Positions 1 through 11,053 of a stretch of 64,000 bases of DNA are shown piece after piece; within the stretch, counting starts at the first letter, position 1; each line of letters begins with the position of its first letter. Location of the stretch: assembly GCA_903813345.2 (NCBI GenBank), contig CAIIXF020000011.1:16723754-16787753 (forward strand). Direction: 5' to 3'. The notes beneath the pieces are model-generated. The model saw only the letters and a program-made list of their open reading frames with translations. It was not told where the DNA came from and did not search any database. Both the position numbers and the translations under genes were made by a program. Origin of the DNA: Owenia fusiformis (lineage: Eukaryota; Annelida; Polychaeta; Sabellida; Oweniidae).

Positions 1-45
1 TTTTTCGTACATATCTTAATTTTAATTCATATAAATGAAACGTCT

Positions 46-925
46 TGCTATGTCAGTATTTTAAAGTTTTTGTGTAACCAAGGTTATTTTGTTGCATTTA
101 TTACACTGGGATACTAAAAGTATATCCCCCGGAGTTACCGTGAGAGTTGGCTGGTAAAATGTTACCGAATGACTATCATTTGTATTGGGTCTTTTATCCA
201 AATAAATATTGTTGCACTCTGTGCATTTGATAGGAATCCAAGGGTGTGGGTTTTCGGGATGCTTTTGTTTAGGTTTTGTCATCTTGTATTGCTATGCCAG
301 TATTTTAAAGTTTTTGTGTAACCAAGGTTATTTGTTGCATATATTACACTGGGATACTAAAAGTATATCCCCCGGAGTTACCGTGAGGGTTGACTGGTAA
401 AATGTTACCGAATTACTATGATTTGTATTGCGTCTTTTATCCAAATAAATATTGTTGCACTCTGTTCATTTGACAGGAATCCAAGGTTGTGGGTTTTCGG
501 GATACTAAAAGTATATCCCCCGGAGTTACCGTGAGGGTTGGCTGGTAAAATGTTACCGAATGAATATCATTTGTATTGCGTCTTTTATCCAAATAAATAT
601 TGTTGCACTCTGCATTTGACAGGAATCCAAGGTTGTGGGTTTTTGGGATGCGTTTGTTTAGGTTTTGTCATCTTGTATTGCTATGTCAGTATTTTAAAGT
701 TTTTGTGTAACCAAGGTTATTTTGTTGCATTTATTACACTGGGATACTAAAAGTATATCCCCCGGAGTTACCGTGAGGGTTGGTTGGTAAAATGTTACCG
801 AATGACTATCATTTGTATTGTGTCTTTTATCCAAATAAATATTGTTGCACTCTGTGCATTTGACAGGAATCCAAGGTTGTGGATTTTCGGGATGCATTTG
901 TTTAGGTTTTGTCATCTTGTATGGC
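46..925. repeat. Tandem array of ~243-bp units
   Basis: The same block (…gggatactaaaagtatatcc…) recurs with its landmark at 108, 351, 499 and 741. The spacings are 243, 148 and 242 bp, so one unit lacks about 95 bp. The array runs off the left edge of the window and ends near 925, where the sequence changes to a unique region. Each unit carries, on the minus strand, the same zinc-ribbon-like open frame, so it is an amplified exon or gene piece rather than simple satellite DNA. Confidence 0.9.
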
Positions 926-1014
926 CCTCTTCGTCCAAACCTTTTAGGGGATTTTGTTTTCAGCTTTGCTGGTGCATTCATTTCGTTTGTGTCCATTGGG
1001 GTTCCCAGCCCCAA
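694..1014 (-). CDS. Zinc-ribbon-like hypothetical protein or exon
   Basis: This is a 106-residue open frame, the longest and most upstream member of the tandem array. It starts with a basic stretch (KSPKRFGRRGPYK). A first CxxC pair (KCTECNNIYLDKR) follows, then a region of likely beta strands (SVTFYQP, TVTPGD), then a second pair (QCNKCNKI). The two CxxC pairs about 45 residues apart suggest one zinc ribbon, which is inference. A shorter copy of the same frame lies at 61-282. I do not recognise a family. A possible 3' splice acceptor (minus strand) lies near 1110, so this may be an exon rather than a full gene. It sits just downstream of an envelope-like fossil on the same strand and could be a captured part of that element. 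Confidence 0.4.
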   Translation of the reverse strand: MGLGTPMDTNEMNAPAKLKTKSPKRFGRRGPYKMTKPKQMHPENPQPWIPVKCTECNNIYLDKRHNTNDSHSVTFYQPTLTVTPGDILLVSQCNKCNKITLVTQKL

Positions 1015-1157
1015 ATTTCCACCTTTTGTGTCAGATTATGTATCATCTCTTCGATTACTTTTTCCTTTGGTTGGGCTTCTATTAATTCACATATTTCTTG
1101 GAACTGAAAAATATGAATATTCAAAAAGTGCAATGTGATGTTCATTGTGTTAAGTTC

Positions 1158-2277
1158 TTAAAACTTATGTTCCATAAAATACTTTTGAGATCTGACCTTA
1201 ACGACAAACCTTGTCAGAGGAGAAACTCTAATTATCCGTTTTATATTGGTGAAAAGGGGAGCAATCAATGTTGTAGGGAGTTTTATTTCGTCCTCTGTGT
1301 TGTTCAATCTAATACACATTGAATCCCAATCGATAAGAATGTGAGAATTCCAGGGATTGAATTTGACTTCGATCTTCCCAATCTGACCCATAGAATACCT
1401 AATCATTGGGACTAAATCCAGTGGTATATTCGAAAGAAACAATTCTACCATGTTGGTGGACGTTAGAAAAACCAGCTTCAGTTCACAGTTGACTGAATTC
1501 CTCAGCCCAAAGAAGCGTCTCACTGACGTGAACTTCTTCCAAAAGAAAACACACAGATAAATAGTCATGAAGGAGATAATCATAAGGACCATAACCTGAA
1601 TCATCGTGTCAACGTCTAACCCATACTGTTCTACCTTAGTTTCTGCCTTCCTGTTTTGTTCCGATATAAGCAACCCTTGAGCATTTTGAATCAGAGTGGT
1701 TGAACAAACCATCATTTTACACGTTAGATAGGACGACATTCCAAAAGAAACAATAGTCAGAATACAGAATACCGTAAACACGTAATCCATTGTCCCCCAG
1801 CTATTTGACCAATCATTGAGGTCTATGAATCGATCTAAAGGGGTGAAAGAGGTTGGGGTATCCAATTCAATGGTCTTAGATAATTTTTCTTTCAAGTTGG
1901 CTTGGAAGCAATCGTCATTTTGTTAAACATTAGACCAAGTTTTGTTTTCCAATTAAACTTGGGGTGGCATACTACAATTTCGTCAGGGAGTAAGGTTTCA
2001 ACCTCGATTGAATGTAAAATAGAGTCATTGAAAAATGTAAGCAAATAAGCAAAGGGTATGCCATTTTTACTTTGAAAGTAGTTTTTGTATTCTCACAGGC
2101 GCCTAAAGATTGGGGAATAAAAAAATCTTTGGAAGAAAGTGAACACATGCATTTGCGTTTTATTACGCAAAATGTGCAACTTTCAACACGTTTTGGAAGC
2201 TGATTGGGACATGTTAGCGTCCATTCTGATTTTGGAACATTAGTATAGGTATTCTTTAGGTATTTTTCTATTGTCAC
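1158..2277 (-). mobile_element. Envelope-like fossil 1
   Basis: Two minus-strand open frames (1972-2277 and 1158-1895) look like the C-terminal half of a virus-type envelope glycoprotein. The first has a cysteine-rich stretch with the spacing C..C…C.CsL seen in the other envelope-like fossils of this window. The second has two hydrophobic segments of about 22 residues (MDYVFTVFCILTIVSFG and VMVLMIISFMTIYLCVFFW), followed by a soluble tail of about 110 residues. I place it only as retrovirus- or LTR-element-type env. It is broken (at least one break) and no adjoining pol or LTR is visible. Confidence 0.45.
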
Positions 2278-3600
2278 ATGCCTGTTCCCTCTAATTGTTT
2301 CTGTCTCTTAAATTCTCAAAAATTATTGTCTCTGTCTCTTAAATTTAAAAAAATAATTTTTCAGTTGTAATGATCTTGCTGGAGAAAAGCTGTAGGTAAG
2401 ACTTACAAGTTGAAACAATATGTTTAAAAGCCACTGAGTTCACAGAAAAAAGCACCCTCTCGTGAAATATGAAACCAGTAAATTAAGAGTACTAAAATAC
2501 TTAACAGTGAAAATTGGAACAAGCAAGATGTAATAAAAGAGAAAAGTTGACCTGCCATGCCTGAATGTCAGGTGAGTGAAAATATAATATAAATGAGTTT
2601 AACCCCAAGGCTGGCTATATATGTACATTCTCATAAGTGATTGGGCTGAAGATGCAAAAGTGCACTCCATCTGGATCATCTGAACCTGAGATACCATCAA
2701 TAAAGAACTTGACTATTGTTCAGTTTTTAATAAATCATCATAAATTTCATTCCACAAATACAAATTACCAAAATAAGCAATTAATTGCCAAAGTCGAAAA
2801 ACACTGACTGCAATTTTAATTGGAATCTGTAGGAATTCATAACTTTTACTTCAATCAAACTTTCTTTGCATTCCCTTTAGCAGTTCTATTCTGTCTTGAC
2901 AGTTGATATAAAATATTAAAAGTCAAATTCCCACTTTCGTAATTTGTATCTCAATCTTATATCATATAATCTTTTGTAATATGTTAGTTCCGCCATGTTT
3001 TTTTTAAAAAATGGTCTCTCCTAAAGCATAGCTGAGGATGTTATTTTTTATTGTATGAATTTACAACATATGGTCTCCAAATATTTCTGACCAATTTCTC
3101 TTTATCGATATCTCTATTTATAAGAAAAAATCTATTTGTTGAAGCTTAACTTCTCATTGGAATTAAAAATGATTCATCAAATGTAAGGCCAATGTATAAT
3201 TCAACATGTACTGAGAAGAGAACTGACAAGCATGTGAAGTATGGCATTAATTTGGCTTCATTATACATTAATCAAATCTATTAGAAATAGGAAACATTAA
3301 TATTTATTAAATCAAATTTTTATTCGGTAGAAACGTGTATATGTTTGTTCATTTAAATAGCTAATGTATAAATAATTAATAAAATTATTCTTGTGCTAAG
3401 GAAGACAACTAGATTAACTGCATCACACAAATACATGTACACGATGTATTATATTAAATATGACTGCCAACACAAGGAACAATTGAAATTATATAGGGAA
3501 TATAAATTATATAGATTATTACTATTGATAGAAAATATAAAAAAAAATATAAAATTCAATAGATTGTAAAGAGATTTGGTAAATTGTTTGTTTAAAAACA
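2278..3600. other. AT-rich stretch, no gene seen
   Basis: Only short, low-complexity open frames occur here. I see no splice-bounded exon, RNA gene or element end. Confidence 0.6.
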
Positions 3601-3888
3601 TCTCCACTCCAGTCCGCAGAGAGAATCGACCCTCAGCAGCCATCAAGGCAGGCTCCAGGGACTCCCACTGGTCAGCCCCCTGCAGAAGAAATGAAATCCA
3701 GAATGATGTATGTGCTGGAAAGGGAAGAGAGGACAGCTGCTGAAATGAAGGGAACATCTAGCAAACCGATCCACCTGGCCACTAACTACATCAGAGTACA
3801 ATCATTGACCCAGGGATTTTGCATTATAAGAAATAAACCACAGACGGCAAATCAGATGAAAAAAAACAAAAAACGAAACATCTTTTAG
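3601..3888 (+). pseudogene. Piwi-like N-terminal fragment
   Basis: One open frame of about 95 codons begins with a Pro/Gln-rich stretch (DPQQPSRQAPGTPTGQPP). A charged linker follows (REERTAAEMK), then GTSSKPIHLATNYIRVQ. The last piece resembles the start of the conserved part of Piwi proteins, where a Gly-Thr/Ser-Ser turn leads into a strand of the type I.L.TNy.r. The residues after it lose the expected pattern and the frame ends in a Lys/Asn-rich tail, so this is a truncated copy. A Pro/Gln-rich N-terminus is common in the family. The match is by eye and short. A LINE remnant begins about 60 bp downstream on the same strand. A retrocopy or an isolated exon of a living gene is equally possible. 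Confidence 0.35.
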
Positions 3889-3949
3889 AAAAATCAAGGA
3901 AAGCAATTTTTTTGAATAAAAAGTCAATACAAGAAATTCGGGGAGGTAC

Positions 3950-5140
3950 CATTTAATGTGGGTTTGCACCCTTTTTATACTCTAGTGGTTCCAATTCTTA
4001 CATATGGTTGTGAAATTTGGCAGTCTGTCAAACAGATTAACGATATTAAAAAAGCATGCATTTACATTTTATGAAACCTGTTAAAAGACAAACAGCTAGA
4101 CATGCTGTTTATGGCGATTTAGGGCGCTTCCCTTTATCAATCAAATTTGATAAAGCATTGGATAAGAATCCCACAACTCCCCTTCTCAAACATACTATAT
4201 AAATCTTATATATATGAAAGAGAAATGCACAGGCTAGGTTTTCACACCTGGACCACAAAGGTTCAAACAATTCTCTCCAAAGTAAAGGACGATTCTTGGT
4301 TTGGAGAACAGTCTCCTGGGCTAATAATTTTTTTCATGAAAAATATAGAAATATTACCCAAATTAAACTATGAATATTCAAAAGAGGACATTTAAATCTA
4401 CAAGATGTAAAAATAACAAATTGGTCTGAAGCAGGGATAACGCTCAATTAGACCGATTCAATAAAATACAAGTCTCGATTTGGGGAAAGAAGTTCATTAG
4501 TGTACTGCGCTAATATTTTTTTGCGAAAAATCTAGAAATATTACCCAAATTAAATTATGACTATTCAAAAGAGGACATTCAAATCTATATTATGTAAAAA
4601 AATCAAATTTGTCCGAAGCAGGGATAATGCTCATTTAGATTGATGAACTTCGTTCTCCAAACCGAGAATCGTCCTTTGACAGAACTTTGGGATGACCAAG
4701 GTTCATTGAATTCAGAAAATATTATTTTACTTTCTCAAATTGGAGAGAAAACATTGAAAAGTAACTATGTCAATGCTTTGAAAGAAGATACTAATTTAAA
4801 CTTTCCTATACTACTCACTTATAAATTATTTAAAACTGATTTTGGTTTAGAAACATATGCAACACTTAAACAATAAATACCGACAAGCAATTGTAAGGTT
4901 TCATGTAAGTTCGCATGGTTTAAAGATTGAAATTTCAGCTACAGAAAGACTATGTATTGTGTGTGATAATATTGAGGATGAAAAGCAATTCTCTTATTAA
5001 CTGTACAAAGTATGATGCACAAAGGGAAATTTTTATTCAGAAGATGAAAGAAACAATTGGTCAACATTTTATTTTAAATGAGGCAAGTTTTAATATGATC
5101 ATGAATAACAAAACATCACAATCCAATGGCATATAGGAAA
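3950..5140 (+). mobile_element. LINE remnant, C-terminal part of ORF2
   Basis: Translation in shifting plus-strand frames gives the hallmarks of the region after reverse transcriptase in many LINEs: VPILTYGCEIW, then K..Arh.vYGdLGRfPLSI, later AIVRFHVSSHGLKIE and ERLCIVCDNIEDE with the CxxC of the terminal zinc-binding region. Several stops and frameshifts separate these pieces. The 5' parts (endonuclease and RT core) are absent. The best-kept open pieces are at 4147-4395, 4640-4876 and 4927-5136. An internal duplication (4319-4640) lengthens it. No poly-A tail or target duplication could be fixed. Confidence 0.7.
4319..4640. repeat. Internal ~190-bp duplication in the LINE remnant
   Basis: The block starting ctaataatttttt at 4320 is repeated from about 4510 (ctaatatttttttg) with a few substitutions, including the shared stretch gaaatattacccaaatta. 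It arose after or during decay of the LINE. Confidence 0.8.
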
Positions 5141-7480
5141 ATACATTTACCATTGTACTGAAATCTATACTACGCATTTGAGGTCTGGTTAATTCCCCAA
5201 ACACAGAGCACAGAACTGGTCTAACAAAAATAGACACACGAGGTATAGAATACTAGTCCAAGTCAGTGCTAAATATAGAATATTAATCTCGGAGTAAATA
5301 CGAGATTTGGTTAACCTGACCGGAAATGGATAACGGAACTCGTATTCTAAAGATTATAACTAAATTAAGTAAAGGGTACAAGTAAACAGGTTCTAAAGGC
5401 GGAAGAGTCAGGGTGAAACTTCACACCAATTTAAAAGGATTAAATAAATAGGCAACAACAATAATGTGCTACAACAACCATTAGGCCTACTAAGCCTGAA
5501 GATACTTACTATAAGATGGTAATGTTTATCTATAATGAATTTATTTGGTTTAACTTTATATGAATAAATACGTAATCTGCATGCAATCAAATGCCTTTCA
5601 GTTATCTATAAATAACTGCTCAGATTAATTATTGTGATATTTATAATTTACTACAAACAGGAATTCTATAGTCTATTAAATATTTCAAATGGATACTTTT
5701 TATACTACTGATGTACAGCGTTCACTTACACAAAAGGTCAACTTGAACTTAGAGTGGTAAGCTTTCTAACTGTATTGTCTTTTACGCCCTCTATACACGC
5801 CAGGAAGTATTAAATATCTAGCCACACAGGATTAAACCAAGACCTAAACAACCACTATATGATTTCAACAGCTGATTGACCGATTTACTCGGAGTGCACG
5901 AATACTCTGCTTAAAGACAAGTCTCAGACCTGAACATCCAATAAATCCTAAGGATTCACCCTTTGTTAAGTCAATCAACACCTTGTCTGACTCCGCCTCC
6001 TATAATGTAATTCCTAAATTCCTTTTACAGCGCCAAAGGCCTAATATGAGTTTTAAATATGACTTTTGGAACCTCGAAATGACAACCTTATTTATTTTAA
6101 CACCACGTTCAGAAATCTAATTCCCATATGCAACAATTCCTCTAAACACCCAAACAGTGAAAACAGGAGTTTTCAACGAATACAAAGAGCCAAAACTCAT
6201 AAATTACACAATGACGAATTGGAGCTCTAAACTAGCTAGACCAAGGAAAACAAATAACACCAGCTTAAGCGCTGCCCACGCCGGTTTGTTATGACGGATT
6301 GTTTCGCTATTCTATTTCTTTTCACAAACCTCTGTCGTTCAAACGACCTATGTTTGGACCTAAATAGACTGTTAAAATCTCATTCAAAGTTATTAATTGA
6401 CTTAAATTTCTCTCTTCTATTCCTTCCAAACCTTATTTTTGAACTTAATAGACTATAGAAATCTTATTCTGTGGTTTAGTTTAATTTGACTTAATGACGG
6501 TAATGATGATTTTATTTTTAATTGTTTCTTTTGGGAACTCCAATCTGACAATTTTAACAATCAATTTGCACTTACAAATAGCCTCACAGGTGCAATTGCC
6601 ATTTTTCTCTTCTGCGATTCTGGGTTTCAACGCGTATTCAGAAACAATATTCGGTGGTCATGGAAAAACTCTCCAAAGTCAGGTTTCCTTTCTGCAGTTC
6701 TGTACTATTATAACGCATATTCGAAGACAATATACAGTGGTTGTGAAAAATTCTCCCAAGTCGAGTCCAGATGTCTTTTTCTTGTTATACTATGCTGATT
6801 CCCCGGCTGATAGCGATCAAAACTGTTACATCAAAGCATGTACACTGGTCAATTTATACTAAACGGTCACGGCCTGGTATTTGGAAATATTTCTCAGAAA
6901 TTACACAAAATTGCTATCCTTGCAAATATTCACAGGATTGCCCCATAAAAAATACCCAAGGACACATTTTTTAAAGATATTTTCAAACTATAGTGGGCCC
7001 GCAGAATGCTGGGTAAGCACATTCCTATCAAGAATCACAACATCATAGCAACATACGGAGTTTCTCACCGCATCACTGTATGTGAGTCACGGGGAATTCC
7101 CTAAATTCCTTCATTGGTGTTTCTTAAACCCTATCGAATTCTGCAGACCGGAGGCATTTTCAAGGCCAAACACTGATTCATAAAATATAATTTATGAGGA
7201 ACTTCACCCAAGAGCCAGGAACCCACTATCACCAAAACAGAGCTTCATAATCGAGGATTAAATTCACAGAAACCAGGCAAAAATAGAACAGCAACAAACA
7301 ATTTATCATCCAAGGACCCATCATTTCTCAGTACACTTAAATTATTCAACAAAAAATATCACTTGTTTTAATTCATTCCCAAAACCATAATCCAAAAAAG
7401 GGTTCTCAAAACTATACTTTTGTTTTCCCTACATTGCCTCTTGTACTTTAACATGATTATTAGTTTTCAAGTAGAGAGGG
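5141..7480. other. No gene recognised
   Basis: This is an AT-rich stretch. An open frame at 6494-6862 (+) has a hydrophobic start, but it contains an imperfect internal repeat of about 95 bp (6610-6775) and matches nothing I know. The stretch near 5161 resembles the start of the hairpin region found at 14.39 and 22.31 kb, a faint trace of the same repeat family. Confidence 0.5.
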
Positions 7481-7499
7481 TCTCTACAGAGGTTATAGC

Positions 7500-7562
7500 A
7501 ACTAAAGCAATGACATAGGCAGACATCATGTACATACATACAATGCAAGAACATTGCATGAA
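7500..7562. repeat. Diverged copy of the 14.47/22.39-kb segment
   Basis: The stretch actaaagcaatgac.ta.gcaga..catgtacatacat matches 14,470-14,510 and 22,390-22,430. It shows that the region below 8 kb once belonged to the same duplicated array. Confidence 0.7.
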
Positions 7563-7644
7563 TCAAATTAAAGTTATTTTAGTGTATCAGCTTATTGTAA
7601 ATATTGTAATATTGCTTCAATACTGGAGTAAGTAGATTGGTGAA

Positions 7645-8168
7645 TCAATGATGGGTCAGCATTACGTGAAGCATAAAGGTGTGTGGTTGAAATAATTGTC
7701 CACATATATTGCATCTGTTCGGTTCGTTAATGCAATGCATTGATCTATAGCTGAAATAGTCCATTGCCCTATGGAATGTAACATGGCAGGTCATACACAT
7801 CTGGTTTGCCGATGTATGAATGAACAATGGATGCTCGTGAACTGGTATATTTAATTGTGGGCCTTGTACTGTTTCTTCCACGTACTGTGCAAAATGGTAG
7901 TTATTGTTAATCATTCGGATTGCTGTTTCGTGTAGTACTGGCATTATGTATTTTTGAATTTTATTGTCGTCGTGAATAGTGATCATTTCTGGAGATGTCT
8001 GTCATTTTCATTTGTTACTGTTAACATCACTAATAAATGTTCGTTTTTCCGAAGATTCGTCTGACTGTAATACTGGTGGAAGTCCTGCATCTGTTGTACA
8101 CTTCGAACAAAGGCCCCGATTGCTATGTCTGCTTGAGGAACCACATTTGAGGCATTTGACTCTACTGC
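7645..8168 (-). CDS. Last exon: zinc-knuckle piece plus two C2H2-like fingers
   Basis: A good acceptor (ttattattccag) at 8169-8170 opens this exon. The first part encodes VKCLKCGSSSRHSNRGLCSKCT, a CxxC…GLCxxC module like that in the preceding exon (8240-8383). Two in-frame TGA codons near 7990-8000 then separate it from a 113-codon frame (7645-7986). That frame ends in two finger-like units, MCMTCHVTFHR…H…H and RCNICGQLFQPH…H, and a stop. The paralogous last exons at 18.5 and 25.7 kb have the same two-finger end. The role is unknown; DNA or RNA binding is the usual guess for such fingers. The two TGAs mean either an unseen short intron, a downstream start, or a decaying copy. Confidence 0.55.
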
Positions 8169-8239
8169 CTGGAATAATAAATTAGTGACAGTAATAACTA
8201 TAAAACATCAACTCCATGGAGTAGGAAAACACAGCTGAC

Positions 8240-8383
8240 CCAAACATTTTTGATCAATATCATCCAAATACATACTTTTTATTGAGTCATTCTTCAGCAA
8301 TGTACAAGCATAACAGAGTCCTTCAGAAGTACGACTGCCACAAGGTTGTTTGCATATGGTGCACGTTGTTGTTCCGCTCATGT
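8240..8383 (-). CDS. Exon with CxxC…GLCxxC zinc module and possible start codon
   Basis: The acceptor ttatattatag (8384-8385) is followed at once by ATG (8379-8381), giving MSGTTTCTICKQPCGSR and then SEGLCYACTLLKND. Two CxxC pairs about 15 residues apart suggest a small zinc-binding fold. A donor G|GTCAGC at 8238-8239 would join it over a 71-bp intron to the next exon, in frame, where a second copy of the same module follows. The spacing of the two modules supports one tandem zinc domain protein. The family is not recognised. Confidence 0.5.
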
Positions 8384-8499
8384 CTATAATATAATTTAAG
8401 TTATATATAGTTGATAATAAAATGTTTGAATACAATACTCTGTTAACAATCCATTATTAGATGGCGTTGTTTGCCAAATGTTTGCTATCCTTTTCAGGT

Positions 8500-9064
8500 T
8501 TATTTAAACAATTGAGTTTGTTTTTTCATTCTGTTTCGTTGTCTTATTTACAATGAACTTAACAATTTTAGTGACATATTTATTTTGTTTTATAAATTTC
8601 ACCACGAGAAGTAAAGTGACACACAATATTATTGTCACAATTATCTGTACTCATCTCATGGGGATTATTTGTTATTATGAATGTTTCAATAGGATCTGGA
8701 GAGACTTGTATGTCTCATGCGCCGGTATCTCCCAACTTAAGCCGCTATTTGATGCATATCCTTACTGAATTGTTTGTCATCGTGTACTATGTCTTTCATA
8801 GGTTGCATAAGTCCATTGGGTTAATTTTCATGTAGGCCGCGATGAACAGCCAGTTTAAGTCGTAACACAAAAGCTTGTTATATGTGAGTAGCTTTTATCA
8901 TCGGTGATTAAACTGCAAGCATATGGTAGTGTCATAACGCAGCTTAGACACACTGGTTTTACGGGTATTTTGCTATCTAGACAGTGCATTTTTAACTTTG
9001 GTTCAGCATCATAAACGAGGAAGTAGGTTCCCAAACGCTTTACTTCAGTAGTAGTGCGCATCAT
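8500..9064 (-). mobile_element. Envelope-like fossil 2
   Basis: The frame at 8855-9064 has the cysteine pattern CLSC…LPYACSL…FC, which matches the cysteine-rich part of the envelope-like frames at 2.0 kb and 38.7 kb. Below it the minus strand gives only scattered short pieces. It is broken, with several breaks, and only the C-terminal ectodomain is recognisable. It lies directly downstream of the splice-bounded exon 9078-9178. Confidence 0.35.
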
Positions 9065-9077
9065 AGCTAGTCCTTAC

Positions 9078-9178
9078 TTGCACGAACCTGTCATGCGACC
9101 AACAATTGTGATATTGTTGTTGTTATCTTTATTGCTATTAAGATTGCATACTGGGCCAAGGCTGTTTGAAGCATCATT
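9078..9178 (-). CDS. Short splice-bounded exon (NDAS… type)
   Basis: A clear acceptor (cttccatttcag, 9179-9180) and a strong donor (CAA|GTAAGG, 9076-9077) bound 101 bp. It reads NDASNSLGPVCNLNSN followed by an Asn-rich run. A homologous exon starts at 12,852 with the same acceptor and first codons and then diverges. The introns before both are also alike. It is part of the minus-strand array; no function is visible. Confidence 0.55.
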
Positions 9179-9587
9179 CTGAAATGGAAGAAGTAAATAA
9201 AGATTGATTTTTTTTAATTACACGCATGGCTGTTGCGCAGACATTAGTTAATGAGCCTTATCATCAGATACATAGAAAAATACCAATCAGTATTTTTTTT
9301 AAAAAGGAAAATAATGTGTCATTTATAAAGGAAATAACATAAGTTAATATGTATCCATGTTGGCACTTTTTCGGAATGTCTAATTGAGAATATCAATACA
9401 GCATATCATGCCATCTATTGTTTATGATTGTCATAAAACATTTTTACAATTTCATTTCAGACCAAGTATTAAAGTGATGCTAATGTTAAAAAACGTTTTT
9501 CAATTTTGTTTACAAACATTGCTGCCTGTACATTGCGGTCAGTTTTTTCGGAAATATGTGTGGTATACTGTTACAATATATCGGAAC

Positions 9588-10032
9588 CTATTCTTCCTCA
9601 GTCCAGTCATCTAGCACTTGTTGTTGTGCTTCAATTCTTGTGAGCTGTTGGCGAAAGCACCTACTGGAGTAAAGGAACTCCAAGGATGTCTCACGCAGGA
9701 AGTTGTTGTCTGTACGCAACTGGTCTATCTCCCTGAGGAGCTGTCAATTCTCCTCCTTCTCCGTCAATGATGCGACGCGATTCCGATGTTGTATGCGCAT
9801 GCGCATCATTTCCAAATTGGCTTCCTCAAGCTGTTGTCTTAAGGTAGGCCAATTTGGTGTAGAAGAATTTTCTCTATCCCTGAGAGCCCTTTGAAGTAGC
9901 GCCCCTCTGCCACGTGGACCTCCTCTGCCCCGATGGTGGATGATGGGCCCGGGATGATGGGTGGTACCTCGACACCATCGGAGGTGTGAGTTATCCCGTG
10001 GTTGTTTGGCACTACATCTGCAGTAGGCGTAG
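9588..10032 (-). pseudogene. RG-rich coiled-coil exon, copy C
   Basis: The acceptor attgtcaatcgttccag (10,033-10,034) opens an exon. In the paralogous frame it reads a basic RG-rich stretch (HRGRGGPRGRG), then LRQQLEEANLEMMRMRIQ and LREIDQLRTDNNFLRETSL, a heptad-like coiled coil. It ends DDWTEEE-stop at 9588. One in-frame stop interrupts the middle of this copy. A second frame through the same bases is also open (9839-10,048), so frame use is not certain. Copies A (12,979-13,346) and B (20,878-21,246) have the same layout. An RG-rich start plus coiled coil suggests a self-associating nucleic-acid-binding protein, which is inference. Confidence 0.5.
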
Positions 10033-10167
10033 CTGGAACGATTGACAATTAATTGAAATTGTTTGTATAACTATTGAGTAGTTGCAATCCTATAAAAGTA
10101 TTTCACCTGTTCATGCTTTTAGTTAATTTGACGTTGTCATGAAATTCTTTCAATGAAATCAATGTAC

Positions 10168-10236
10168 CTCTTTCGATTTCTATCTGAATTGGTTGGTCAA
10201 CCTCCTCAAACTGTCCCTCCGCTTGCGGGTATTGGT
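10168..10236 (-). CDS. 69-bp acidic exon
   Basis: The acceptor catctttccag (10,237-10,238) and donor AGAG|GTACAT (10,166-10,167) bound 23 codons reading QYPQAEGQFEEVDQPIQIE. The exon length is a multiple of three, so gain or loss keeps frame. The duplicate at about 10,487-10,555 reads QNPQVEGQFEEVDQTIQIE, but its donor is changed and weaker. Selection on the peptide is suggested by mainly conservative changes. Confidence 0.6.
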
Positions 10237-10624
10237 CTGGAAAGATGTGTTGGCACGTTTATGTTTTGGACTAGCATTGCAATATGCGCAACTGTGACGT
10301 AATGTTTATGTACATTTCAGTATGCATTATATTATTAATGATTTTATTTTCTGCTCGTTCGTAATAATTAATGTAAATTGTTTGTATAACTATTGAGTAG
10401 TTTTAATCCTATTAACGTATTTTTCCAGTTCATGCTTTTAGTTAATATGACGTTGTCATGAAATTATTTCAATGAAATCAATGTACATCTTACTATTTCT
10501 ATCTGAATTGTTTGGTCAACCTCCTCAAACTGTCCCTCCACTTGCGGGTTTTGGTCTGGAAAGATGTGCTGTTGGCACGTTTATGTTTTGGACTAGCATT
10601 GCAATATGCGCAACTTTGACGTAA

Positions 10625-10680
10625 TATTTCATTCTCTGCAGTTTGAGCGTATGTTGGGCAGGTGTTCTCCATTTCTCCTT
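10625..10680 (-). CDS. Probable exon (EGEMENT…)
   Basis: The acceptor aattatatacag (10,681-10,682) is followed by an open frame reading EGEMENTCPTYAQTAENEI. The 3' limit is unclear: a GT near 10,627 could be the donor, or the exon may run on into the duplicated acidic exon. Only one of the two duplicates has this part. Confidence 0.35.
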
Positions 10681-10856
10681 CTGTATATAATTAAAATGTT
10701 AACATATAATAATTAGGCTTTGCTATGTACAATATATATGCCTTATGATGTTCATCAAATAAATTAATAGTACCTTAGTAATGCATTAGTTGCTATGAGT
10801 ATTGTTTACGTAAATTCACAAACTTTGCCACATGCACATTTACGCATGTTTTATAC

Positions 10857-11015
10857 GTGGTATGTCAGTAGTTATGATGTATTTATTTGGGTCTAGTTTT
10901 TTAGAACGTCTCCGTGTCACTTTAATTGTCGGGGCAATTGTGCTCATAGAAGCCTTTCCACATTGGTCAGTTGTTAGTTTTTCTATTTGTGCCGTTATAG
11001 GGTCAATAATTTTAT
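10857..11015 (-). CDS. 159-bp exon, basic C-terminal end
   Basis: The acceptor tatttgtttcag (11,016-11,017) and donor CCAC|GTATAA (10,855-10,856) bound an open stretch reading DKIIDPITAQIEKLTTD, then a basic run (KVTRRRSKKLDPNKY). It lies upstream of the acidic exons on the same strand and probably in the same transcript. The family is not recognised. Confidence 0.5.
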
Positions 11016-11053
11016 CTGAAACAAATAAATGCATAACATTTCACCAGCCTTTG

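Larger units (their letters stand above)
10058..10700. repeat. ~320-bp tandem duplication carrying a small acidic exon
   Basis: Blocks starting at about 10,058 and 10,377 (gtttgtataactattgagtag) repeat with period near 319 bp. Each contains the same exon on the minus strand (10,168-10,236 and about 10,487-10,555), so the duplication is an exon duplication. Confidence 0.85.

Noticed and set aside
8553-8835. Plus-strand small membrane proteins
   Set aside because: Short overlapping frames opposite a decayed envelope-like fossil; no promoter or splice signal.
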